Below, piece after piece: positions 54,094-61,897 of a stretch of 64,000 nucleotides of DNA. The notes under the pieces are model-generated. The model had not been told where the DNA came from, made no database searches, and saw only the letters and a list, made by a program, of their open reading frames with translations. Source of the DNA: Bradyrhizobium arachidis (GTDB taxonomy: Bacteria; Pseudomonadota; Alphaproteobacteria; Rhizobiales; Xanthobacteraceae); contig NZ_CP077970.1 of NCBI RefSeq assembly GCF_024758505.1, positions 992,001 through 1,056,000 on the forward strand, read 5' to 3'. Each line of letters opens with the position of its first letter. Within the stretch, counting starts at the first letter, position 1. Both the position numbers and the translations under genes were made by a program.

Positions 54094-54351
54094 GGGGACC
54101 TCCAGCCTTGATGAGACATCAGGATCAAATGCCGCGACAAACCACTTCGGTATTTACATTTTGCAGTTCGCGCACCGACCTTGTCTTAAGCCGTGCGCAT
54201 GAGTCCAAGAAGCTGCACCATTGACCTGCTAGTCTCATTAACCTGTGATCGATGTTGATATGAACTGGTTCACGTGGCGACAGGAAAATTACGTCTATAG
54301 TGATTGCGAAGTCGTGGTGCCAAAAATCTCCTTTAAGAGGAGGCAGGCGTG

Positions 54352-54477
54352 ATGGCTCTATTTATAATTGCCGCCATTGGGTTCAATTTAGTTATTTCCG
54401 GCAAGTTCAAGCGCAGATTTACGTTGTTATTCGCGATTGGTCGAACTCAACGATCCGCGGCGCAGACCGTTCTGTAG
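54352..54477 (+). CDS. Candidate small membrane peptide (41 aa)
   Basis: ATG 54352 is preceded by AAGAGGAGG, one of the best ribosome sites in the window. Translation gives a hydrophobic N-terminal helix ('MALFIIAAIGFNLVISG') then a basic stretch 'KFKRRF' and a polar tail ending at TAG 54477. No family recognised. The strong ribosome site and membrane pattern are the only support, and codon use is not typical of the genome. Confidence 0.35.
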   Translation: MALFIIAAIGFNLVISGKFKRRFTLLFAIGRTQRSAAQTVL

Positions 54478-54640
54478 AGGCTGTCCTCTGATACCGATTT
54501 TGTGTCGTGCCTTGGTCGACACATCCTCATCAGAGCTCGTCGGACACAAACTGCCTCCGGCACTGTGTATTTTTCCGGCTGAAATGATCGAAATCCATCA
54601 CGTGGGACGTCAACCGTGATGATCAAGCGAGGGTTCGATC

Positions 54641-54838
54641 ATGTCCATCATAGTCGAGATGCTTTACCGTGAGTTCTGCCGTGCCCGCCTCGCCGAAATG
54701 CGAAAGCAGCTTTCGGTAGCGGCTGTCAGCGACGAAATCCTGCAAGCGCCTTCGAAGGACGACGAGCCTTCCGACGGTGATCAAAGTAGCGGCTGGCGAC
54801 GAAAAGATCCTCAAGCCCCAGGTGGCTGGGGCTCGTAG
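54641..54838 (+). CDS. Candidate small soluble ORF (65 aa)
   Basis: ATG 54641 has GCGAGGG seven to eight nt upstream. The N-terminal half (MSIIVEMLYREFCRARLAEM) could form an amphipathic helix; the C-terminal half is Asp/Ser/Gly-rich and disordered-looking, and it overlaps an imperfect direct repeat in the DNA. No family recognised; it could be a chance frame. Confidence 0.3.
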   Translation: MSIIVEMLYREFCRARLAEMRKQLSVAAVSDEILQAPSKDDEPSDGDQSSGWRRKDPQAPGGWGS

Positions 54839-54936
54839 CCCGCATTGCTTGATCGGAGACCGCTCGGCACCCGGTCGCGGAGCATCCGAGCGTCTCATCG
54901 ACCTATGAGAGCGTGCGCGCACGGGCAGGTCAGCAG

Positions 54937-56157
54937 ATGCTTGATCGAACTCACTCCTCGAGGCGATTGATCGGCGAAACTCCGCCGGAGTTCGGGGAGG
55001 CCGGCCGCGACCTGCGCATCGATGTCTGCCGCGGGATCGCACTGTGGTGGATCTTCCTGGACCATGTTCCCAACAACATCGGAAGCTGGCTGACACCGCG
55101 CAACTACGGCTTCTGCGATGCCGCCGAGATATTCATGTTCATCTCGGGCGTGACCTGCGCGCTGGCGTACGGCAGGGCACGTCAGCGCGAGGGCTGGGGC
55201 GGGGTGATCGGCCGTTCGCTGCGGCGGGGATGGGACATCTATGCCGCGTTTCTTCTGCTGACGATCGCCTGTGCCATCCTCGTCTACCTCACGGGCAGGG
55301 ATCATCTTGCAGACGAGAGCAATACGAGGATTCTGTTCGAACATCCGGGCGCGGCGCTCGCGCACGCCGCCATCCTGCAATACCGCCCTGTCAACACCGA
55401 CGTCTTGCCGGTTTTCGTGATTTTCCACCTTTTGTTCGCACCGCTGTTGTGGCTGCTGCTGCGAGCGCCAAACGTGACGCTTGGCCTTTCGCTGTTGCTT
55501 TATGCGCTCGTGCACGTTTTCGGCTGGAGCGTTCCAGCCTGGCCCAACGGCGTTTGGTTCTTCAATCCATTGGCCTGGCAGCTTCTGATCGTGCTGGGCG
55601 CGTGGTGCGTCATCGAGGGGGAGAAGTTCCGACCATGGCTGACGTCGCCCCCGGCGCTCGTTCTTGCCGTTCTCTATCTGGTTTTCAGCCTGGTCCTCGC
55701 TCTGGGTTGGCACATCAAGCCGCTGGTCTCGCAAACTTTGACGGACCTGATATTTCCATTGGACAAATCCGATCTCAGCCCCTTGCGGCTGCTGCATTTC
55801 CTGGCTGCTGCAATTGTGGCGTCATGGCTCGTTCCTCGGGATTGGCGATGGCTATCGACGCCGGTGCTGCGCTGGGCGAAGTGTTGTGGCGAGAATTCGC
55901 TGCCCGTCTATTGTGTCGGCGTCCTCCTGGCGCTAGCCAGCCACCTTACTCCGCTCGACATCTCAGACCGGCCTGCGATGCAGATCGTGCTCAGTCTTGC
56001 TGGAATCCTGGTGATGATCGTGATTGCGAGGCTGCTGAACGCGACCGGCAACAAGCGCGGGCGTGAGCCGCGGCGGGCGCAGTCGACCGAGAGGATCGCA
56101 CCGGCATTCTCTGGCTGGCAGGTTGCGAATGCAGCGCGGAGGGATGTTGGCCCATAG
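54937..56157 (+). CDS. OpgC-like membrane acyltransferase
   Basis: 406 aa, about ten membrane helices, OpgC/DUF family: 'DLRIDVCRGIALWWIFLDH' (about residues 23-41), 'GFCDAAEIFMFISGVTCALA' (about 58-77), 'CGENSLPVYCVGVLLALASH' near the C-terminus. Family role: succinylation or other acylation of periplasmic glucans; no glucan synthase gene is nearby. I start at ATG 54937 (CAGGT upstream); a GTG 24 nt earlier is also in frame. The last about 15 residues look like run-on into the remnant DNA that follows. Confidence 0.85.
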   Translation: MLDRTHSSRRLIGETPPEFGEAGRDLRIDVCRGIALWWIFLDHVPNNIGSWLTPRNYGFCDAAEIFMFISGVTCALAYGRARQREGWGGVIGRSLRRGWDIYAAFLLLTIACAILVYLTGRDHLADESNTRILFEHPGAALAHAAILQYRPVNTDVLPVFVIFHLLFAPLLWLLLRAPNVTLGLSLLLYALVHVFGWSVPAWPNGVWFFNPLAWQLLIVLGAWCVIEGEKFRPWLTSPPALVLAVLYLVFSLVLALGWHIKPLVSQTLTDLIFPLDKSDLSPLRLLHFLAAAIVASWLVPRDWRWLSTPVLRWAKCCGENSLPVYCVGVLLALASHLTPLDISDRPAMQIVLSLAGILVMIVIARLLNATGNKRGREPRRAQSTERIAPAFSGWQVANAARRDVGP

Positions 56158-56221
56158 TGATGTGCGTTGGCATGAACCATGGTGCTGGCATCGCGCACCA
56201 TCGCCACATGTGCGTTCCAGC
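56152..56221 (-). pseudogene. Decayed copy of the NlpC/P60 gene 3' region
   Basis: Read on the minus strand, it gives 'W.AHVAMVRDASTMVHANAHH', matching 'HVAIVRDAATMVHANAHH' of the intact NlpC gene (56370-57212), which contains its catalytic His residues. About five of eight codon differences are synonymous. No start or remaining domain. Separated from the intact gene by the repeat at 56224-56366. Confidence 0.8.
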
Positions 56222-56223
56222 AG

Positions 56224-56366
56224 GTAGGGTGGGTTAGCCTTGCGGCGGCGCGAAGCGTAGGCTGCAAGGCGTAATCCACCGCTTCTCTTTCCGCGTGGAG
56301 AACAAAGAGGTGGGTTACGCCCGGCGAACTGCGCTTTGCGCAGTCGCAAGGCTAACCCACCCTACG
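56224..56366. repeat. Palindromic repeat with GTAGGGTGGGTTAGCC arms
   Basis: Left arm GTAGGGTGGGTTAGCCTTGCG at 56224-56244 (first 16 bases shown in the call) and its complement at 56345-56365; the interior also has TTACGCC/GGCGTAA-type pairs. Common Bradyrhizobium element. Sits between the intact NlpC gene end and the decayed copy. Confidence 0.85.
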
Positions 56367-56369
56367 TCG

Positions 56370-57212
56370 CTACAGCCGCTTGATCGCAACGATCTCGCTG
56401 CCGGCCTGCTTGATCCGTGCAATCGCCGGCTCGATCGGCTCGATCACTGTCGCCATGTGATGCGCGTTGGCGTGAACCATGGTGGCGGCGTCGCGCACGA
56501 TGGCGACATGGCCCTTCCAGAAAATCAGATCGCCGCGTTGAAGCGTCTTCGTCTCATGCGCCCCCAGCGCGCGGCCGAGGCCCGCCTGCTGCATGTCGCT
56601 GTCGCGGGGGCAGCCGATGCCGGCTGATGTCAGCGACACCTGGACCAGGCCGGAGCAATCGATGCCGAGGTTGCTCTTGCCGCCCCAGAGATAGGGCGTG
56701 CCGACGAAGCGCTCCGCGACGGCAACGAAATCCGGTTCGCGATAGCCGAGTGCTGCAAGATGCGTCTTCGGCAGAAATTGCCCGCCGCGCGTCACGGCAA
56801 AGCTCGCGTCCTCCCGGGCAATGGCGACCTTCGTGCCCATGACCAGCGTGTCCGCCGGCGGCAGCTTGATCGAGGGGCCGGGGAAGGCAAATGTCCTGAG
56901 CGCGACGACCTTGTGTGTCGGTTCCGAAGATGCGCTCGCCAGCGCGGCATCGGGCAGCCAACCGACATAGCCGTCGCTGACGAGCTGACCCCAGGCCCAG
57001 CTTTCGCCGTTGCGGTCGTAGATGGTGACGCGCTCGCCGCGCAGCGCTTCCGTCATCAGCATAGCCGACGACGATGGCTGCTCGCGCATCGGGGTGATCG
57101 CCGAGATCACCTCGAACTCTTCGCCGGTGACGAAGCGCTCGGCCTGCACCTTGCCTTCGAGATATTTTGCGGCAATGTCGCCTCGCGCTGGCGTCAGCCT
57201 TGGATCATGCAT
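56370..57212 (-). CDS. NlpC/P60 family peptidoglycan hydrolase with SH3-like domains
   Basis: 280 aa. Two SH3b-like segments (about residues 30-95 and 100-150; 'WAWGQLVSDGYVGWLPD'), then an NlpC/P60 catalytic domain: nucleophile Cys186 in 'GIDCSGLVQ', catalytic His235 in 'KGHVAIVRD', third polar residue in 'VHANAHH' (about 245-250). Family: gamma-D-glutamyl-L-diamino acid endopeptidase (YkfC-like). No signal peptide seen, so probably acts on cytoplasmic murein peptides in recycling. It overlaps the upstream aminopeptidase gene by 8 nt, which supports a joint peptide-breakdown role. Confidence 0.88.
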   Translation of the reverse strand: MHDPRLTPARGDIAAKYLEGKVQAERFVTGEEFEVISAITPMREQPSSSAMLMTEALRGERVTIYDRNGESWAWGQLVSDGYVGWLPDAALASASSEPTHKVVALRTFAFPGPSIKLPPADTLVMGTKVAIAREDASFAVTRGGQFLPKTHLAALGYREPDFVAVAERFVGTPYLWGGKSNLGIDCSGLVQVSLTSAGIGCPRDSDMQQAGLGRALGAHETKTLQRGDLIFWKGHVAIVRDAATMVHANAHHMATVIEPIEPAIARIKQAGSEIVAIKRL

Positions 57213-58584
57213 AGCGCTCGCTCAAAAGCTTGTAGAGGGCGCGTGCGGCCTGGCACTCGCCGCCCTCGGGCCGTGCCGGCTTTGCCGACGGCGTCCAGGC
57301 GTAGATGTCGACATGCAGCCAGCTCTTCGCCTGCTCGACGAAGCGCTGCAGGAACAGCGCGCAGGTGATCGATCCGGCAAAGCCGCCCGACGGCGCGTTG
57401 GTAATGGTTGCCGTCTTCGAATCCAGCCAGGAATCGTAAGGCGGCCACAGCGGCATGCGCCACAACGGATCGTTCTCCCCGACCGCGCAGCGCGCGACGT
57501 CAGCGGCCAATGCTTCATCATTGGTGTAAAAGGGCGGTAAATCCGGCCCCAGGGCGACGCGTGCGGCACCGGTCAGCGTGCCCAGATCGATCAACAAATC
57601 GGGCGTCTCCTCGTCGGCGAGCGCCAGCGCGTCGGCCAGCACCAGCCGGCCCTCGGCGTCGGTGTTGCCGATTTCGACCGTGATGCCCTTGCGCGAGGGG
57701 AAGATGTCGAGCGGGCGGAAGGCATTGCCGGCGACCGCGTTCTCGACGGCCGGAATCAGCACGCGCAGCCGCACCTTGAGCTTGGCGTCCATCACCATCC
57801 GCGCGAGCGCGAGCACGTTGGCGGCGCCGCCCATGTCCTTCTTCATGATCAGCATGCCGCTCGATGGCTTCAGGTCGAGCCCGCCGGTGTCGAAGCACAC
57901 GCCCTTGCCGACCAGCGTGACCTTGGGATGCGCCGGATCGCCCCAGCCGATGTCGATCAGCCGCGGCGCGCGCGTCGATGCCATGCCGACGGCATGGATC
58001 AGGGGAAAGTTCTGCGTCTTCAGATCGTCGCCGACGATGCAGCCGAAGCTGGCGCCATAGGCCGATGCCAGCTCTTGCGCTGCCGCGGCCAGTTCCTCCG
58101 GCCCCATGTCGTTGGACGGCGTGTTGACGAGGTCGCGTGCCAGCATCGCGGCCTCAGTGATGCGCGTGATCTCGGCGACGCCGACGCCGTCGGGGGGCAC
58201 CAGGCGGACCTCCGGACGGTCGGCCTTGCGGTAGCGGGCGAAACGATAGCTGCCGAGCGCAAAGGCGAGAGTCGCCAGCCGCGCGTCGTGGGGCGCATTG
58301 GCAAAGCGATAGGTGCCCGGCGGCAGCAGCCCCGGCAGGCTGCCTGCCCGGAACAGGTCGCGCGATTTCGCGCCGTCGTCCTCGATGCCGAACAGCACCT
58401 GCGCGATCGCGCCGTCCGGCGCGGGCAACGCGAGATAGGCGCCCGGCTTGGCGGTGAAGTTGCTCGCGGTCGCGAACTGGCGCTGTGCCGGCGGCAGCGC
58501 TTCGCGCAACGCATCCCAGCCCGATTTTGTCACGAAGCTGATGGGAATGGCTGATGCGGCTGATGTCTCGAAGATGGAAGGCAT
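57205..58584 (-). CDS. M17 leucyl aminopeptidase family protein
   Basis: 459 aa. N-terminal macro-like domain (about residues 1-140), C-terminal M17 catalytic domain with metal and active-site residues in 'VGKGVCFDTGGLDLKPS' (about 232-248), 'MKKDMGGAA' and 'NTDAEGRLVLADAL' (about 305-318). All M17 hallmark residues look present. Bimetallic exopeptidase by family. First gene of a two-gene operon with the NlpC/P60 hydrolase. ATG 58584. Confidence 0.92.
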   Translation of the reverse strand: MPSIFETSAASAIPISFVTKSGWDALREALPPAQRQFATASNFTAKPGAYLALPAPDGAIAQVLFGIEDDGAKSRDLFRAGSLPGLLPPGTYRFANAPHDARLATLAFALGSYRFARYRKADRPEVRLVPPDGVGVAEITRITEAAMLARDLVNTPSNDMGPEELAAAAQELASAYGASFGCIVGDDLKTQNFPLIHAVGMASTRAPRLIDIGWGDPAHPKVTLVGKGVCFDTGGLDLKPSSGMLIMKKDMGGAANVLALARMVMDAKLKVRLRVLIPAVENAVAGNAFRPLDIFPSRKGITVEIGNTDAEGRLVLADALALADEETPDLLIDLGTLTGAARVALGPDLPPFYTNDEALAADVARCAVGENDPLWRMPLWPPYDSWLDSKTATITNAPSGGFAGSITCALFLQRFVEQAKSWLHVDIYAWTPSAKPARPEGGECQAARALYKLLSERYA

Positions 58585-58925
58585 GGGCTGCTCGGGCGGC
58601 TCGTAGCGAAAGGATGCGATGCAAGAGACTTTGCAGAGTTTTGCAGCCCCTGCAATCGCCTTCGCGAGCCGCTACTCGGCTAGGGCGTGAACTCATCCGG
58701 CGAAGCGGGCGGTGTCCGGCCGGGTATTTAGATGACCGAGGCCACGGCCGACGGCCCGGACTTTCGGCACCACGCACTTTTCCTTCATCCGCTTTGAGCG
58801 GTCGTAGATCTTGCCGGTGGCGATGGGGCGGGCTTGAAAAACACTCCCCGCGGCGGCAATCTCGGCCTGATTGAGACCTCGATCTTGAGAATCTCGGCTT
58901 GTGCCGATCGATGCAAGGATCGACG
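58585..58925. other. Spacer between divergent aminopeptidase and channel-fusion genes
   Basis: 341 nt. No gene recognised. A 31-codon minus-strand frame (ATG near 58793, 'MKEKCVVPKVRAVGRGLGHL...') has coding-like third positions but no family match and no strong ribosome site. Promoters for both flanking genes are expected here; none is obvious. Confidence 0.5.
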
Positions 58926-61175
58926 ATGAAGCCGCGGCTTACAATGTGGCTTGCTGTTGTTGCAGGCGTCGCCCTGGTGCTCGCCGTCGCCTGGGCCGCC
59001 ATCCTCTGGACCCGCCCGGAGCCTATTCGCATCGCGTTTGCCAATTCCCTCTCTGGCCCGTCCGCCCCGGCCGGGACGGAAAGCCTGATCGCGATGCAGC
59101 TTGCAATCGACGAGGTGAACGCCAAGGGTGGCATCAACGGACGGCCGATTGAACTCGTTCTGTTCGACGACGCAAGCAATCCAGCCGTGGCGCGCGCGAA
59201 TGCGCAGGCGATCGCCGACAGTCCATGCGTCGCTGTGCTCGGACACTATCTCAGCTCCGCGTCGCTCGCGGCAGCGCCGGCATATAAGGATGCGCGGATT
59301 CCGGCGCTCACGGGAAGCGCGGCTGCCGACGAACTGACATCCACCAATGATTACTATTTTCGTGCGCTGTCGCCGGTCTCCGCACAGGCGCGCTCGATCG
59401 CGGAACATCTGCGCGCCGTGATGAAGGAGCCGAAAGTCCGCCTCGTTCATACGCGCGATTCCTATGGCAAGAGTTTTGCGCGCGGATTTGGGGCGGCCTA
59501 TCCGACGGAGCAGTTGCGCGTGTTCGGACTGGACGTCGCCCCTGGCCGGATTGAATCGATGGACGAGGCGCTGGACACCGCCGCGCAGGAGCCCGGCCCC
59601 GGCGTCGTCGTCGTCGGCGCGGCAGCCGATTATATCGCAGACATCGTCAAGGCGCTGCGCCGCCGCGGCATCAAGGGGACGATCATCACAACCCAGGGCG
59701 CGGGCCGCGAAAGCTATTTGAAGAATTTCGTCGACGAGCCCGAGGAAAAAACGCGTCCGGGTTTCTTCAGTGAGAATCTGTATGCCGCATCGTCGCTGAT
59801 TTTCGACAGCGCCGGCGTGGCGGCGCAGGTGTTTGCCGCCGACTACAAAGCGAAAGCGGGAACCTCGCCAAGCTGGGTTGGCGGCGGCTCGTATGATGCC
59901 GCGCGCCTGATGATCGATGCGCTGAAACGAGCTGCCGCACATCACCGGTTTATGGGGCAGGGGATTCAGAAGCGATCCGACAGCAAGGCCGCGGATCGCG
60001 ACCGAGTGCGCGTCGCACTGGCCGCGATCGACAGTCCGAAATCGGCGGTCGTCGGGCTGACGGGGCGGCTCTATTTCAACGCAAACCGCGACATTCCGCG
60101 CCCGATCCGAATGGGTTTCTTCCGTTACGGTCGGTTCGTTACGGCGCCGCAGCAACTCGTGCGCATCGATCAGCCTGATGGAATCGATCTCGCTGCGGAA
60201 CAGGAGAAGGGCCATGTCATCGCGTTCGAAGATCGGCGCTACTGGATTCAGCGCGTCGTTTATACGGGCATCGACATCATTCGCGTCGGCCGGATCGACG
60301 TGAAGCAGAATTCGTTCAACGTCGACTTCTATCTCTGGATGCGGTTCGCTGGCGACGATGAGGCGCAGACACACGTCGAATTCCCGGCATTGCTGGATCG
60401 CGGGGCGTTCGATCCAGCTCGGCCGATTCAGGCTGGACAGGAAGATGGCCTGAGTTATCGGCTCTATCGCATCAACGGCGATTTCAAGGCCCGTTTCGAT
60501 CTCCATGATTATCCGTTCGACACGCAGGAATTGCGTCTCCATTTCCGGAACACGGAACAGCGGCGGGAACTCATCACCTATGTCATCGATCGGTTCGGCT
60601 TGCGCCTCGCCGACGACGGAAGCTCGCGGGCCGAGGACGGCGCCTATTCCGGACTTCAGCTCTGGCGATTTCTCGGACTGAACTATTTCGTCGAATCCCT
60701 GTCCAGCGGATCGACGCTCGGAAAGGCGTCCTTGTTCGGTGCCGAGGCAATGACGGAATTCGCAGGCTTCGATGCGACCATCATGCTGCGCCGCAGCTCC
60801 TCCATCTACATGCTGAAGAACCTGCTGCCGATGTTCCTGCTCGTGCTCGTCGTGTTCGCGACGCTGTTCTTTCCCGAAACCATGTTTCGCGAACGTGTGA
60901 CGATTCCGGTGACCTCGATCCTGGCGAGCGCGGTGCTGCTCGTGGCGGTGAACAATCAGATCGGCGATGTCGGATACACGGTGGTGGTCGAAGAGATGTT
61001 CTACATCTTCTTTGTACTATGCCTGATGACGATATTGGCGGGCTACAAACATGAAAAACTTCGGGAGGCCGGCCGAAAGCGCGTCGCTGTTGTCTTGGAT
61101 CACGTAGCGCAGGTCATTTATGCCGGGACAGTGCTCGCTGTCATCGTCGTGCTCTACCGGCGCTATGCCATGTGA
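58926..61175 (+). CDS. Periplasmic binding domain fused to a pentameric ligand-gated ion channel
   Basis: 749 aa from ATG 58926 (AAGGA 7 nt upstream). Order: N-terminal membrane segment/signal anchor (about residues 7-27); LivJ-like type I binding domain (about 33-360: 'IRIAFANSLSGPSAPAGTES', 'NAKGGINGRPIELVLFDDAS', 'VRLVHTRDSYGKSFARGF'); linker to about 435; pLGIC extracellular beta domain (about 438-615: 'NSFNVDFYLWMRF', and the pro-loop signature 'FDLHDYPFDTQELRLHF' at 524-540, without the eukaryotic cysteine pair); then four helices: M1 about 627-650 with the conserved Pro in 'KNLLPMFLL', M2 about 658-680 ('TIPVTSILASAVLLVAV'), M3 about 685-707, M4 about 725-745. All channel elements look complete. 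An Asp/Glu-rich lead-in to M2 ('FRERV') hints at cation selectivity (weak). Ligand probably a small amino- or organic acid. Easily misannotated as a plain binding protein. Confidence 0.9.
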   Translation: MKPRLTMWLAVVAGVALVLAVAWAAILWTRPEPIRIAFANSLSGPSAPAGTESLIAMQLAIDEVNAKGGINGRPIELVLFDDASNPAVARANAQAIADSPCVAVLGHYLSSASLAAAPAYKDARIPALTGSAAADELTSTNDYYFRALSPVSAQARSIAEHLRAVMKEPKVRLVHTRDSYGKSFARGFGAAYPTEQLRVFGLDVAPGRIESMDEALDTAAQEPGPGVVVVGAAADYIADIVKALRRRGIKGTIITTQGAGRESYLKNFVDEPEEKTRPGFFSENLYAASSLIFDSAGVAAQVFAADYKAKAGTSPSWVGGGSYDAARLMIDALKRAAAHHRFMGQGIQKRSDSKAADRDRVRVALAAIDSPKSAVVGLTGRLYFNANRDIPRPIRMGFFRYGRFVTAPQQLVRIDQPDGIDLAAEQEKGHVIAFEDRRYWIQRVVYTGIDIIRVGRIDVKQNSFNVDFYLWMRFAGDDEAQTHVEFPALLDRGAFDPARPIQAGQEDGLSYRLYRINGDFKARFDLHDYPFDTQELRLHFRNTEQRRELITYVIDRFGLRLADDGSSRAEDGAYSGLQLWRFLGLNYFVESLSSGSTLGKASLFGAEAMTEFAGFDATIMLRRSSSIYMLKNLLPMFLLVLVVFATLFFPETMFRERVTIPVTSILASAVLLVAVNNQIGDVGYTVVVEEMFYIFFVLCLMTILAGYKHEKLREAGRKRVAVVLDHVAQVIYAGTVLAVIVVLYRRYAM

Positions 61176-61432
61176 GGCAAGCGTGGATGCCTCGCCGGCC
61201 CGCCACGCCTTCCAGAAATTCGCAGCATGAGTCCGGATCTCGCCCAACTCGGACCTCCGGTGAGGTCCGCTATTGCGCTGCAATGAGGGGCGCAGGGGAT
61301 CTCATTCGCGCCCTGACTGCAGCGCGGGTTCATATGAGTACACGCCCCAGCAAGCGACATGCTAGGTTCGGCAAAAATTGCCCGCGGACGCCGCGGACCG
61401 AGTAACTGCAGGACGCGCCGGGAGGAAGTTTA

Positions 61433-61636
61433 ATGGAAATACTGTGGAGCATAGTCGCGTTTCTTGGCCTCGCCGTCGAAGCGGTATTCGCCTATGTCGA
61501 ACATCATCACTGGATCTTCGCGTTCCTTGCCGGCGGCTACATCTTCTACCTGCACGACCGTGCCATCCATGCGCGCTTCGATGCGCTCGACAAGCGTATC
61601 GACGAGATCAGGAAGCGGCTCGCCATTGAATATTGA
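61433..61636 (+). CDS. Small membrane protein with a charged C-terminal helix (67 aa)
   Basis: One or two hydrophobic segments (about residues 3-22 and 28-42) followed by a heptad-like charged helix 'HARFDALDKRIDEIRKRLAI' (about 46-65) that could form a short coiled coil. GGGAGGAAG lies 6-7 nt before ATG 61433, strong support for translation. Family not recognised. It lies 257 nt after the channel-fusion gene, same strand. Confidence 0.65.
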   Translation: MEILWSIVAFLGLAVEAVFAYVEHHHWIFAFLAGGYIFYLHDRAIHARFDALDKRIDEIRKRLAIEY

Positions 61637-61897
61637 GCGCGCCGCGAAACCTTTTGCAGCATGACCTCGTAACTCGCCCTGAGAACCGTCGTTCATACGG
61701 CGGCGATGAAATGCGCACGGGGCTTTACTAGCGTTGTGGTTGTGGCATAGTCGCGAAATATTTTAGATTGTGGATGCCGCAGCGCACGTCGTTGCGCGCA
61801 CGGCGGCCTCCGGAACGGTGCGAACTGAAGCGGATTAGTCGGAAGGCATTTTGTTCAGGCCTTGAGCGACGCACCATTTGCGATGAGGCGGCGCGAC

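Larger units (their letters stand above)
54094..54936. other. Gene-poor region with two candidate small ORFs
   Basis: 843 nt between the AraC gene and the OpgC-like gene. The part 54110-54480 is more A/T-rich than its surroundings. Besides the two small ORFs listed separately I see no conserved gene, RNA or repeat. 54712-54811 holds an imperfect direct repeat (AGCGGCTGTCAGCGACGAAA and AGCGGCTGGCGACGAAAAG). It must contain the promoters of the two flanking genes, which diverge from it. Confidence 0.6.

Noticed and set aside
58785..60542. A 585-codon minus-strand frame opposite the channel-fusion gene
   Set aside because: No recognisable domain, and Arg/Asp-rich composition; the + strand frame has two intact domains and a good ribosome site.
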